Shown in pieces: positions 8,223 to 16,028 of a DNA stretch of 36,207 nt. The translations under genes and the position numbers were made by a program. The DNA is from Robiginitomaculum sp. (lineage in GTDB: Bacteria > Pseudomonadota > Alphaproteobacteria > Caulobacterales > Maricaulaceae). The stretch spans positions 1 through 36,207 of the forward strand of contig JAESTZ010000058.1 in assembly GCA_016763315.1 (NCBI GenBank). The letters run 5' to 3'. The notes beneath the pieces were generated by a model. That model searched no databases, was not told where the DNA came from, and worked only from the letters and a program-made list of their open reading frames with translations. Positions within the stretch are counted from its first letter, which is position 1, and the number at the start of each line of letters is the position of its first letter.

Positions 8223-9553
8223 TGGCCACAAAGCTACTTAGCCGCCGCCAAATATGGTCACAAAGCTGGCCGTTAATATTTGCCAATGCCGCCATTCCAT
8301 TGGTCGGAGTGATCGACACTGCAGTAATAGGCATTTCCGGTAATGCTACTGACCTAGCGGGCGTTGCTTTAGGTGGCGCGATTTTTGCTATTTTTTACTG
8401 GGGCACTTATGCGCTTCGCCAAAGTACCACAGCTTTGGTTTCGCAAGCAATTGGCAGATCAGATCGTCGGCAAAGCCAATTAGTCCTGATGCGCTCTGGT
8501 CTGCTTGGTTTAGCGTTTGGCGCAGGCGTTCTCTTATTTCATCAACCGATAACTGATTTTAGCTTTGGAGTTTTACAGGGCAGCATTGGTGCAGAAGCAA
8601 CCGGTCGCGAATATGTCAAATGGCGATTTGCTGGGATTCCAGCGGCGATAGCCTTATTTGCCATAACCGGCTGGATGATCGGTGCCGGCCTGCCACGCAT
8701 GGCAATGATGGTGCAATTGCTTTTGGCTTTCATCAACACTGTTCTGGATATTTGGTTTGTCATAGGCTTGGGTTGGGGTCCAATGGGTGTGGCGCTTGGA
8801 ACCTCTATTGCCGAATGGGTAGCATTATTTCTGGGTTTAGTTTTAGTTTTACAATATATCCATAAAACCACCGGGTTTAGTTCTGTGTTATACAAATGGT
8901 CTTATGTTTTTCATTTTGCAGAATTCAAACAATTATTGACAGTAAACAGAGACCTTTTTATTCGCTCTGGCTGTATGATTGTTGGGTTTACCTGGTTTAT
9001 AAACTCTGGTGCCAAACAAGGTGATGCCATTCTTGCCGGCAACCAGATATTATTACAATTCATAACTGTTTGGGCATTTGTACTTGATGCCTTTGCTTAT
9101 ACTGCCGAAGCCCACACCGGACGTGCTACCGGCAAAAAATCCAGAATTGATTTATTACGCGCCGTGCGCTTTACATCTGAATATGCCGTAGCCACGGCTA
9201 TTGCCTGTTCATTGCTTACCTTATTGGCAGGGCCGTTTTTATTATCCGCCATCATCTCTGATCAACAGGCTCTACAGGCCGCTCTTTTATATCTGCCATG
9301 GTGTGCCTTGGTTCCAATTATTGGTGTTGCCGCTTGGCAATTAGACGGTATTTTTGTCGGCGCCACCAGAAGTGCCGCAATGAGAAATTCAGCCATTATT
9401 TCGGTTTTCATTTACCTAGCTGTGGATTATTTTTTGACCTCCAGCTATGGCAATAGCGGTGTTTGGGCGGCATTTTTGATTTATTATCTAGCGCGCGGTT
9501 TGACCTTAATTATTGCTTGGCCAGCACTACTTCGTTCTATTCAAACCGGTTGA
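8222..9553 (+). CDS. MATE family efflux transporter (DinF type)
   Basis: A 443-residue inner-membrane protein with about twelve hydrophobic helices. The N-terminal part (SWPLIFANAAIPLVGVIDTAVIG, ATDLAGVALGGAIF, STTALVSQAIGR) matches the DinF branch of the multidrug and toxin extrusion family, which exports cationic or amphipathic compounds using H+ or Na+ gradients. A second-half repeat begins near GAKQGDAILAGNQILLQF. Substrates are not predictable. It is the last gene of the overlapping operon and converges on pyrD, with 13 bp of tail-to-tail overlap. Confidence 0.93.
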   Translation: MATKLLSRRQIWSQSWPLIFANAAIPLVGVIDTAVIGISGNATDLAGVALGGAIFAIFYWGTYALRQSTTALVSQAIGRSDRRQSQLVLMRSGLLGLAFGAGVLLFHQPITDFSFGVLQGSIGAEATGREYVKWRFAGIPAAIALFAITGWMIGAGLPRMAMMVQLLLAFINTVLDIWFVIGLGWGPMGVALGTSIAEWVALFLGLVLVLQYIHKTTGFSSVLYKWSYVFHFAEFKQLLTVNRDLFIRSGCMIVGFTWFINSGAKQGDAILAGNQILLQFITVWAFVLDAFAYTAEAHTGRATGKKSRIDLLRAVRFTSEYAVATAIACSLLTLLAGPFLLSAIISDQQALQAALLYLPWCALVPIIGVAAWQLDGIFVGATRSAAMRNSAIISVFIYLAVDYFLTSSYGNSGVWAAFLIYYLARGLTLIIAWPALLRSIQTG

Positions 9554-10614
9554 TCAATGCCAACTGCCTCGGCAATAGAAGAAAAGCCTTCAGCGCGCAA
9601 ACGATCAGCAATGCCAGCTTGGATTTTGTTTGCAATATCTGGCCCTTGATAAACCATCGATGTATATAATTGCACCGCGCTGGCTCCTGCAATAATTTTT
9701 TCCCACGCCTGATCGACTGTGCTGATGCCGCCAGCTCCGATCAATGGGATTTGCCCTTTACTGGCTTGCCGGAAAAGTCGCAGTATTTTTGTCGAGGCTG
9801 TAAACAATGGCTGTCCTGACAGACCACCGCTTTGCGATTTATAATGACTTCGCAAACTATCAGGGCGAGCTAATGTGGTGTTGGAAATAATTAAACCGGA
9901 CAATTTGAACTTTAAGGCTGCTTTTGTAATATCTTCGATCTGTTGCTCATCAAGATCCGGCGCGACTTTCAGAAAAACCGGCACAGAAGCACTAGAACCG
10001 GTAAGCTCCTCACGAACATCACTGATCCGGCTCAATAATTCGGCCAAAACACCTGCACTTTGCAGGTCACGTAAGCCCGGAGTATTCGGTGAAGAAATAT
10101 TAATCGTAAACCAAGCCGGCAAACCCCATAATTTACGCATGCAAGTACAATAATCAGCAATCATATCCGTTGCGTTCTTATTGGCACCAATATTTGCACC
10201 CACCGGACAAACTGGCTTACGGTTCAATTGCCCGGTCAAATTATTTGCAAAAACTTCTAAGCCCTTATTGTTAAAACCTAGCCGGTTAATTACTGCTTTG
10301 TCTTTGGCTAAACGAAACATTCTTGGGCGTGGGTTACCCGCTTGCGCCAAGGGAGTTACCGTTCCGCACTCGACCCAGCCAAAACCAAATTGGCTCATGG
10401 CAAAAGGAACTTCAGCGTTTTTATCAAACCCGGCTGCCAATCCCACCGGCCCTGTTAGGGTAAGTCCCTCAATATTTACTGCTAAAATTGGATCCGGAGA
10501 CGGTGGAATCAATCGCCAAAAACCTGCCTTTAATCCCGCGATAGTCAGTTTATGTGCGCGCTCTGCATCAAGCACTCTCAAGGCTTTAGGAACGAGTTGA
10601 TGCAACAAGCTCAT
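9541..10614 (-). CDS. pyrD: Class 2 (quinone) dihydroorotate dehydrogenase
   Basis: Oxidises dihydroorotate to orotate in pyrimidine synthesis and passes the electrons to ubiquinone at the membrane (EC 1.3.5.2). It has 357 residues. An N-terminal membrane-associating helical segment (about 1-35) marks class 2. FMN-site motifs are AAGFDKN at 60-66, ECGTVTP at 82-88 and NRLGFNNKG at 110-118. NISSPNTPGLR begins at 172 and carries the class 2 catalytic serine, S175 by family position, in place of the class 1 cysteine. GAGGIST comes later. The gene overlaps the DUF952 gene by ATGA. Confidence 0.98.
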   Translation of the reverse strand: MSLLHQLVPKALRVLDAERAHKLTIAGLKAGFWRLIPPSPDPILAVNIEGLTLTGPVGLAAGFDKNAEVPFAMSQFGFGWVECGTVTPLAQAGNPRPRMFRLAKDKAVINRLGFNNKGLEVFANNLTGQLNRKPVCPVGANIGANKNATDMIADYCTCMRKLWGLPAWFTINISSPNTPGLRDLQSAGVLAELLSRISDVREELTGSSASVPVFLKVAPDLDEQQIEDITKAALKFKLSGLIISNTTLARPDSLRSHYKSQSGGLSGQPLFTASTKILRLFRQASKGQIPLIGAGGISTVDQAWEKIIAGASAVQLYTSMVYQGPDIANKIQAGIADRLRAEGFSSIAEAVGIDQPV

Positions 10615-10970
10615 TGGAATAATTCCTTGGGGAAATGATAAACTCCGTCTTTGCTGGGAGCGGGTTTAGCAAAAAGCACTTTGCTACGCAGCATTGGCCC
10701 ATAAGCGTGTGGAAACAACTCGCCGTCTTTATTGGCCTCAACACGCAAAATATCGGAAATATCATCAATCAAAATAGTCAATATATATAGATCAGGAACT
10801 TGACTATAATATTTTGTCGCAATTTTCTTGGTTTGATCTTCGAATGACAAATGGAAAAATACGTCGCGTATATCATCGTCATTAATCGGTAAAGCTCCGG
10901 TGAACTGGCTCATTTCCCACTCAGATAAAGAGCACAGCCGGTAAACTTTTCGCGTAGCTTTGTTTGTCAT
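10611..10970 (-). CDS. DUF952 family protein upstream of pyrD
   Basis: A 119-residue protein of the DUF952 family. The family pattern is visible: an N-terminal KVYRLCSLSEWEM, DVFFHLSFEDQ at the usual HLS motif, a hydrophobic LYILTILID strand and GELFPHAYGPM at the FPH-Y-G motif. The fold is related to ADP-ribosylation-type domains, but the family has no established activity. The ATG at 10970 is preferred because the fold starts there; ATG 10988 and TTG 11003 extend it with no better ribosome binding site. The ATGA overlap with pyrD, an arrangement common in alphaproteobacteria, suggests co-translation. Confidence 0.82.
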   Translation of the reverse strand: MTNKATRKVYRLCSLSEWEMSQFTGALPINDDDIRDVFFHLSFEDQTKKIATKYYSQVPDLYILTILIDDISDILRVEANKDGELFPHAYGPMLRSKVLFAKPAPSKDGVYHFPKELFQ

Positions 10971-11028
10971 GAAAGAAGCTATAAACATATTTGCAATCAA
11001 CAACCATAGCTGATAGCCCTCAAATCAT

Positions 11029-11072
11029 AAATAGGTTTACATTCCTATTTGTTTGTGTTTATTCTTACACAA
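11029..11072. promoter_or_regulatory. Two operator-like palindromes before the S24 regulator gene
   Basis: AAATAGG (11029-11035) and CCTATTT (11044-11050) form a perfect 7-bp inverted repeat with an 8-nt spacer. TTGTGT (11053-11058) and ACACAA (11067-11072) form a perfect 6-bp inverted repeat, also with an 8-nt spacer. TTTACA at 11036-11041 could be a -35 box inside the first palindrome. They lie between the divergent DUF952 and S24 genes, so autoregulation is plausible but inferred. Confidence 0.45.
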
Positions 11073-11095
11073 CGACACTAATTCAAGAGCAAATC

Positions 11096-11734
11096 ATGCT
11101 TACTCACAAGCAAATCTGGCGCGGTCTGGATAATCTGGCAGTAAAAACAGGAATGAGCGTTTCAGCTTTAGCCAAAGTTGCGGGTCTTGATGCCACTACA
11201 TTTAACCGCTCCAAACGCTTTACTACCGATGGCAGTCGCCCGCGCTGGCCATCAACCGAAAGCATCGCCAAAGTATTAGGGGCTTTACAGGTAGATTTCG
11301 AGGAATTTGCAATTCTTTCTGGCTCGAACAATTCGCGTGTAGAAACTGGTAGAGCGGTTCCTATGTTAGGATTTGCTCAAGCCGGAGCTGGCGGTTTTTT
11401 TGACGATGGCGGCTTTCCTGTCGGAACCGGTTGGGACGAAGTACGCTTCCCCGGATTGGCGGCAGATAATTGTTACGCATTGGAAATAAGCGGTGATTCG
11501 ATGTTACCGGTATTTCGTGATGGTGACAGAATTGTAGTGGCACCAGAAGAGTCTTTGCGTCGGGGTGACCGCGTAGTGGTTCGGACAATAGATGGCGAGG
11601 TCATGGCCAAAGAGCTGCGTAGCATCAGCAACAAAAAAATCGAATTGGCCAGCCTTAATCCTGAATATCCGGGACGAAAACTAGATCGTTCACAGATTGA
11701 CTGGATTGCTCGCATTGTCTGGGCCAGTCAGTAA
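11096..11734 (+). CDS. S24-family helix-turn-helix regulator (LexA/CI-like)
   Basis: A 212-residue regulator. A helix-turn-helix lies at about 20-40 (MSVSALAKVAGLDATTFNRSK) and a C-terminal S24/LexA-like peptidase domain at about 88-210. The Ser-Lys dyad is visible: S135 in ISGDSMLP and K172 in GEVMAKELR. Candidate self-cleavage bonds are Ala-Gly at 96-97 or 98-99 in GFAQAGAGG. It resembles the short CI-like repressors found in the alphaproteobacterial core rather than LexA itself. The ATG at 11096 is chosen because homology begins there and AAGAG precedes it; an upstream start at 10991 would add an unstructured leader across the operator palindromes. Its 3' end overlaps the next gene, in opposite orientation, by 80 bp. 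Confidence 0.87.
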   Translation: MLTHKQIWRGLDNLAVKTGMSVSALAKVAGLDATTFNRSKRFTTDGSRPRWPSTESIAKVLGALQVDFEEFAILSGSNNSRVETGRAVPMLGFAQAGAGGFFDDGGFPVGTGWDEVRFPGLAADNCYALEISGDSMLPVFRDGDRIVVAPEESLRRGDRVVVRTIDGEVMAKELRSISNKKIELASLNPEYPGRKLDRSQIDWIARIVWASQ

Positions 11735-12515
11735 CTTTTTTAGCCAATAATATACTCTTGACCAATTTACGTGCCGCCCTTTTTTGACCGTTGGTTCTGA
11801 GCTCAAGAATTTGTGCTGCTTGCTGTTGCCGCAAACAGGTAAATGCATCATTAGCCGGCACAGCTTTAGCGGCCATTTCTAATGCCTGCAAACCAAGAGC
11901 GTCCAAAGCTGGATCCTCAACAATTAATAAAGCAAGTCCACATTGCGCGGTAATATGGGTATTGTCCGGAGCTAACGCCAAAGCTTTTGAGCACCCATCT
12001 AATCCGCCTTTAATACTGGCACCGACCAGTTTCGCACGACGTTTTGATGTGCGACGCAAAATCTCTAAATTCCAATTACCGGACATTGCGTGAGACCACG
12101 GATTATCCGGCTCCAGCAGAAGCGTCTCGTCAATAAGTTTGCGCCCTTTGGAAGCCCATTTTTTTCGCAACCCGGTAAACAAACTTTTGCTACGCGCTCG
12201 ATAACCGATCACTGCAATAAGCGAATACCTCGGCTGCACAGCCTTTGGCTGCAAAGACAAGGCTCGCAATGCAGCTTGTTGCGCCTTATCTAACTCGTCA
12301 TCAATATCATAACTAAAACCGGTACTATAACGGATAAGCCGAACCTCGGCCTCTAATAGACTTGGCTGATACTCCTTTAGACCGGACAGCGATAAAATTG
12401 CTTTCTGATAATCACCTTGCCAGACAAGCTGCTTGGCTGCTTCTAAACGATTTTCTTCGGCACTAACCGACGAAATTCCAACAAACAAAACGAACAACAC
12501 TAAACATAACCGCAC
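11655..12515 (-). CDS. Exported TPR-like protein of unknown function
   Basis: A 286-residue protein with a signal peptide (MRLCLVLFVLFVGISSVSA). Helical repeats suggest TPRs: AAKQLVWQGDYQKAILSLSGL, AQQAALRALSLQPKAVQPRYSLI, GRKLIDETLLLEPDNPWSHAM and CSKALALAPDNTHITAQCGLALL, each with a P-x-N/A-type turn. The role is unknown; a periplasmic scaffold is an inference. The start is GTG at 12513-12515, supported by AAGGA seven bases before it. The last 26 codons overlap the end of the convergent S24 gene, so the two transcripts are antisense there. Confidence 0.8.
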   Translation of the reverse strand: MRLCLVLFVLFVGISSVSAEENRLEAAKQLVWQGDYQKAILSLSGLKEYQPSLLEAEVRLIRYSTGFSYDIDDELDKAQQAALRALSLQPKAVQPRYSLIAVIGYRARSKSLFTGLRKKWASKGRKLIDETLLLEPDNPWSHAMSGNWNLEILRRTSKRRAKLVGASIKGGLDGCSKALALAPDNTHITAQCGLALLIVEDPALDALGLQALEMAAKAVPANDAFTCLRQQQAAQILELRTNGQKRAARKLVKSILLAKKVTDWPRQCEQSSQSVNDLVFVPDIQD

Positions 12516-12597
12516 TTAAGCTTCCTTTATAAATTCAAAGCCTACTTAACACCGAATATCTATCGACAAAATATTCTAAAGGATATTACTATAAAAT

Positions 12598-13962
12598 ATG
12601 AGTTATTTGCAAACAGAAGAATTAGTGCCCGAAGAACTTCTCGCCGAAGCTCAAGATATTGGCGGGCATGTTTATAGTTGGTTCCAAACCCAAGTATTAA
12701 CCACCGACACGGCTATTCAGTTGGCTACGGTTCTAGGCGCAATATTTCTAGCAATACTGTTACGGCCAATTTTGCTGAATATTTTCTCCCACCTTGCTGA
12801 TCAAGGACAAAAAATAGCGGCTTTCAAAAAATGGCGCGAGCCGTTGGCTAAATACTTTACACCGCTATTATTTCCTGCACTCCTGTTTGTTTTCTTCAAT
12901 GGCGCACAAGTAGGCTTATTGGCTTATGAGTATCCGGCAGTAATCGCTAGAATTGCTGGCTCGCTGGCCGCGGCCTATGTAGTAATTCGTCTGGTCACCG
13001 GGTTCATTGCCGAACCGTTCTGGTCAAGAACTTTGGCGCAACTGGCTTGGGTGTTAGCGGCGTTGAATATTTTTGGCTGGTTACAACCGGTATTGGAATT
13101 TTTAAACAAACCATTAGTTCCAACAATCAATAGTGGTGGAGAAGTTCACTTCTCGATTTTGATCGGCCTGCAAGGGGTATTATTAGCCATAGTTCTTTTG
13201 TGGCTGGCCAACCGCATCTCAGGAATGTTGCGCATTCGTGTGGAAAAGCTGCCGTCACTAACGCCATCGGTACAATTGCTCCTAAGCAAAGCTATTCAAA
13301 TCACGCTAACCACAGTGGCGGTAATTATCATTTTGTCGAGCTTAAACGTTCCACTAGGGTCGTTAGCTTTACTTGGTGGTGCGCTGTCATTTGGTATCGG
13401 TTTTGGTCTGCAAAGAATTTTTGCTAACTTAATATCCGGAGTGATCTTGTTGATGGATCGCTCTATCAAACCTGGTGATGTGATTGAGGTTGATAACACC
13501 TATGGCCGGGTAACATCTTTGGGCTTGCGTTACACCTCTGTGGTAACCAGAGACCAAAAAGAACACTTAATACCTAATGAAAGTTTCGTTACCGGCAAGG
13601 TGGTAAACTGGTCGTTTACTGATCCGGTTGTGCGGATTAAGCACAAGATCGGCATTGCCTATCATAGCGATGTCCACAAAGCGATTGCGCTAACGGTGGA
13701 AGCGGCAAAATCAATAGATAGAGTTTTAACCGATCCGCCAGTGGTTTGCCAATTGCGTGAGTTTGCTGATAGTGCGGTAATTCTAGAGGTGCGATTCTGG
13801 ATTAAAGATTCGCACAACGGTGTTGGCAATGTCTCGTCCAAAGTAATGCTGGCGATTTGGGATAGTTTTCATCAAAACGGCATAGACTTTCCGTTTCCAC
13901 AGCGCGATGTTAATTTATCTTCGAAACAACCAATTGAAGTAAAAATCACAAACTCCAAGTAA
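12598..13962 (+). CDS. MscS-family mechanosensitive ion channel
   Basis: 454 residues with N-terminal membrane helices from about 38 and the MscS pore-lining helix near 255-290 (LALLGGALSFGIGFGL, then QRIFANLISGVILLMDR). The beta domain follows at once (IKPGDVIEVDNTYGRVTSLGLRYT, then LIPNESF), and a C-terminal alpha/beta domain ends in FPFPQRDVNL, the usual MscS end. The extra N-terminal helices make it longer than E. coli MscS (286 residues). It would release solutes on hypo-osmotic shock. The AAAGGA upstream is about 15 bp from the ATG, so ribosome binding is not ideal. It is divergent from the TPR gene. Confidence 0.93.
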   Translation: MSYLQTEELVPEELLAEAQDIGGHVYSWFQTQVLTTDTAIQLATVLGAIFLAILLRPILLNIFSHLADQGQKIAAFKKWREPLAKYFTPLLFPALLFVFFNGAQVGLLAYEYPAVIARIAGSLAAAYVVIRLVTGFIAEPFWSRTLAQLAWVLAALNIFGWLQPVLEFLNKPLVPTINSGGEVHFSILIGLQGVLLAIVLLWLANRISGMLRIRVEKLPSLTPSVQLLLSKAIQITLTTVAVIIILSSLNVPLGSLALLGGALSFGIGFGLQRIFANLISGVILLMDRSIKPGDVIEVDNTYGRVTSLGLRYTSVVTRDQKEHLIPNESFVTGKVVNWSFTDPVVRIKHKIGIAYHSDVHKAIALTVEAAKSIDRVLTDPPVVCQLREFADSAVILEVRFWIKDSHNGVGNVSSKVMLAIWDSFHQNGIDFPFPQRDVNLSSKQPIEVKITNSK

Positions 13963-14047
13963 AAGTATCATTTTTTGCTATTTCTTTACTACAGTTTAAC
14001 CAATGCAAATCAGATTGCCTCAACGCTAATGGAATACGGGGAATCCG

Positions 14048-14569
14048 CTGGCCTATCAATTTGACAATGTAAACGTACTGGTGGTCGAAGATAACCGTCA
14101 TATGGCAAGGCTAATCCGAACATTATTATCAGCTATTGAGTTGCGTAATGTTGATCTTGCCAAAGACGGGGCCGAAGCATTTGATGCCTTGCAATCAACC
14201 TCTTATGATTTGATGATTACTGATCTGGCTATGCAGCCTATCGACGGGATCGAGATGACCAAAATGATCAGAACGTCAGAGGATTCGCCAGCACCTATGC
14301 TCCCTATTATCATGATGACAGGTCACTCTGAACGACATCTGGTCGAACAAGCCAGAGATGCAGGTGCCACAGAGTTTTTATGCAAACCACTAACCGCTCA
14401 AAACCTGTATCAGCGAATTGTTGCGGTAGTTGAAAAACCACGCATGTTTGTACGCACCGACACTTTCTTTGGGCCCGATCGCCGGCGCAAGATAAACAAA
14501 GGTTATAACGGCCCTGAAAGACGGGCGGAACAACACGAAGTCTCGTTGACTTCTGAAAGCACTTTCTGA
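14048..14569 (+). CDS. Response regulator receiver protein, probable CTG start
   Basis: A single-domain receiver of about 173 residues. Counting from CTG 14048, the acidic pair is E14-D15 in VLVVEDN, the phospho-acceptor is D59 in LMITDLAMQPIDG, T91 is in MMTGHS and K113 in CKPLT. The tail carries FFGPDRRR and GPERR motifs but no output domain. The first visible conventional start, GTG 14081, would delete most of beta strand 1. The frame is open back to the TAA at 14027 and contains no upstream ATG, GTG or TTG. CTG at 14048 has GGGGA five bases before it and gives LAYQFDNVNVLVVEDN, a complete receiver N-terminus. Its TGA overlaps the ATG of the HPt gene, so the two are probably partners. Confidence 0.85.
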   Translation: MAYQFDNVNVLVVEDNRHMARLIRTLLSAIELRNVDLAKDGAEAFDALQSTSYDLMITDLAMQPIDGIEMTKMIRTSEDSPAPMLPIIMMTGHSERHLVEQARDAGATEFLCKPLTAQNLYQRIVAVVEKPRMFVRTDTFFGPDRRRKINKGYNGPERRAEQHEVSLTSESTF

Positions 14570-15018
14570 TGGTACAAATGATTGCCCCTGACCGAAGGCT
14601 CAAACAAAAATCCGGAAATAGCTCAATAGAAGATGATTTGCGATCACTGGATTCATTAAACGGGGCTTTTAAAAAATTAAGTTCTGAGTTTAACGACGTT
14701 ATCTGCAACGAAATTTTAACTTTGCGCTCTGCATTTGCAGCTCAAGACACCCAATGCTTAAAATCCGTATACAGTTCAAGCCACTCGCTTAGAGGCTTGT
14801 CCGGATCTTTTTCAAAACCACACTTAAGCCAGTTAGCAGACAGTTTATGCCGCTATATCGATAGCCTGAGCGCCAACAGCTCCGCTGATCATCGGCTGAT
14901 TCAGGCACATATCAACACCATCTCCATGTTCACTGCTAATTCCGAACCGAATGCAGAGGTCATAAATACTATTTTATCTGCTCTACACAACGCGGTAGGA
15001 AAAAATACAGTTGCATAA
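14569..15018 (+). CDS. HPt-domain phosphotransfer protein
   Basis: 149 residues. The HPt signature is SSSHSLRGLSGSFSKPHLSQL, with H72 as the phospho-accepting histidine. A four-helix pattern surrounds it: about 28-60, 62-85, 88-103 and 110-140. The first 25 residues are polar and basic. The TGATG overlap with the receiver gene indicates translational coupling, and the pair looks like an orphan phosphorelay module with no histidine kinase in the window. Divergence from well-known HPt proteins makes the exact circuit unknown. Confidence 0.72.
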   Translation: MVQMIAPDRRLKQKSGNSSIEDDLRSLDSLNGAFKKLSSEFNDVICNEILTLRSAFAAQDTQCLKSVYSSSHSLRGLSGSFSKPHLSQLADSLCRYIDSLSANSSADHRLIQAHINTISMFTANSEPNAEVINTILSALHNAVGKNTVA

Positions 15019-15095
15019 ATAATAAAATAGAAACCTTGCGGTAATACCTATCAGGCTAGTTTTAAAGTTAAGCAATCTTGATAGAGAGAATTAAA

Positions 15096-15329
15096 ATGAA
15101 AAACAAAAAGCTGTACATTGCGCTGACCTTGAGCCTGCCTTTATTATCCGGTTGTGTCATTGGAACAGTTATCGGCACTACGGCGGAAGTTGCTGGAACG
15201 GCAGTTTCCGTGACAGCTAAAGCCACTAAAGCCGGAGCAAATATTGCCACCAAAGCTGTTGGAAAAGCCACAGACACTGTACTTGGGGACGACGAGGGCA
15301 CTGAGCTTAGGGATAGTGATCAAGAATAA
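15096..15329 (+). CDS. Small lipoprotein
   Basis: A 77-residue protein with a signal peptide and a clear lipobox LSGC, with C20 as the lipidated residue. The mature part is low in complexity and rich in Ala, Thr, Lys and Gly (GTTAEVAGTAVSVTAKATKAGANIATKAV), then ends acidic (GDDEGTELRDSDQE). This is a common pattern for small NF-type lipoproteins of proteobacteria. ATG 15096 is preferred over TTG 15078 because GAGAGA precedes it and the signal peptide starts there. Function unknown. Confidence 0.82.
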   Translation: MKNKKLYIALTLSLPLLSGCVIGTVIGTTAEVAGTAVSVTAKATKAGANIATKAVGKATDTVLGDDEGTELRDSDQE

Positions 15330-15468
15330 TAGTCACGTAAACTTGATCAAATTAATCAATTTTGACAATTAAAGTGCTGATTATTCCTGTGATTAAACAG
15401 TAAAATGTGCTATATGGGTCGTGGGGGAAATAAGAGCTATTAGTTATTTCAACTGTAGGAGACATCAA

Positions 15469-16017
15469 ATGTTAAAAAATATTATAGCAATCGGTTTGTT
15501 CACCATGATCGCAAATGGAGCACTTGCCGCTAATTCAAAATACGAGTTGGTTTTTAATGGCGAGACTCCACTATCATTGCAAATTGCCTCTGTTTCCGTA
15601 GTCCCAAGCAAAAGTGTTGCTGCAGAAACAAAAGTTTATGATGAACGCGATGTAACAAAAATGCAGGAAGTATTACAAAATAAAGTACTGTCTAGATTGC
15701 AACAAAACGGTCTATTGGCCGATGAAGGTTTACGTCTAGAATTCATCATTACCGACCTAAAACCTAACCGTCCAACCATGGCGCAATATAGGACAAAGCC
15801 GGGCTTAAGCGGTGAAAGCATAGCATTGGGTGGAGCCAGCATAGAAGGTAATTTGATTGACGCAGCAGGAAACTCTATTGCAACTATCAATTTTGTCTGG
15901 GAAGAAAACTGGATCGGACAAGTTCCAAGCTCAACAACCTGGTATGATGCCCGGCGAGCTTTTAGCATATTGGCTCGCAAATTAGCCCGAGATCTGGCAT
16001 CTAACCCGGCAAGCTAG
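15469..16017 (+). CDS. Exported protein of unknown function
   Basis: 182 residues, not firmly recognised. It has a signal peptide (MLKNIIAIGLFTMIANGALA) and a mature domain with alternating strands: IASVSVVP, LRLEFIITDLKPNRP, ESIALGGASIEGNLIDAAGN and IATINFVWEEN. A C-terminal helix (FSILARKLARDLA) follows. The layout, with an N-terminal strand, a helix, a conserved LxxxxxITDLKPNRPT and a final amphipathic helix, is reminiscent of DUF3313/DUF4410-like envelope proteins, but that is only a resemblance. AGGAG seven bases before ATG 15469 fixes the start. It converges on queD with 11 bp between the stop codons. Confidence 0.8.
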   Translation: MLKNIIAIGLFTMIANGALAANSKYELVFNGETPLSLQIASVSVVPSKSVAAETKVYDERDVTKMQEVLQNKVLSRLQQNGLLADEGLRLEFIITDLKPNRPTMAQYRTKPGLSGESIALGGASIEGNLIDAAGNSIATINFVWEENWIGQVPSSTTWYDARRAFSILARKLARDLASNPAS

Positions 16018-16028
16018 GGTCAAAAGCT

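Noticed and set aside
10991-11095. Longer N-terminus for the S24 regulator
   Set aside because: The added 35 residues are hydrophobic and unlike any regulator, and they would cover both operator palindromes; the ATG at 11096 is at the family start.
15324-15386. GAATAAT/ATTATTC inverted repeat after the small lipoprotein gene
   Set aside because: The arms are only 7 bp, AT-rich and 49 bp apart, which is easily found by chance in this composition.
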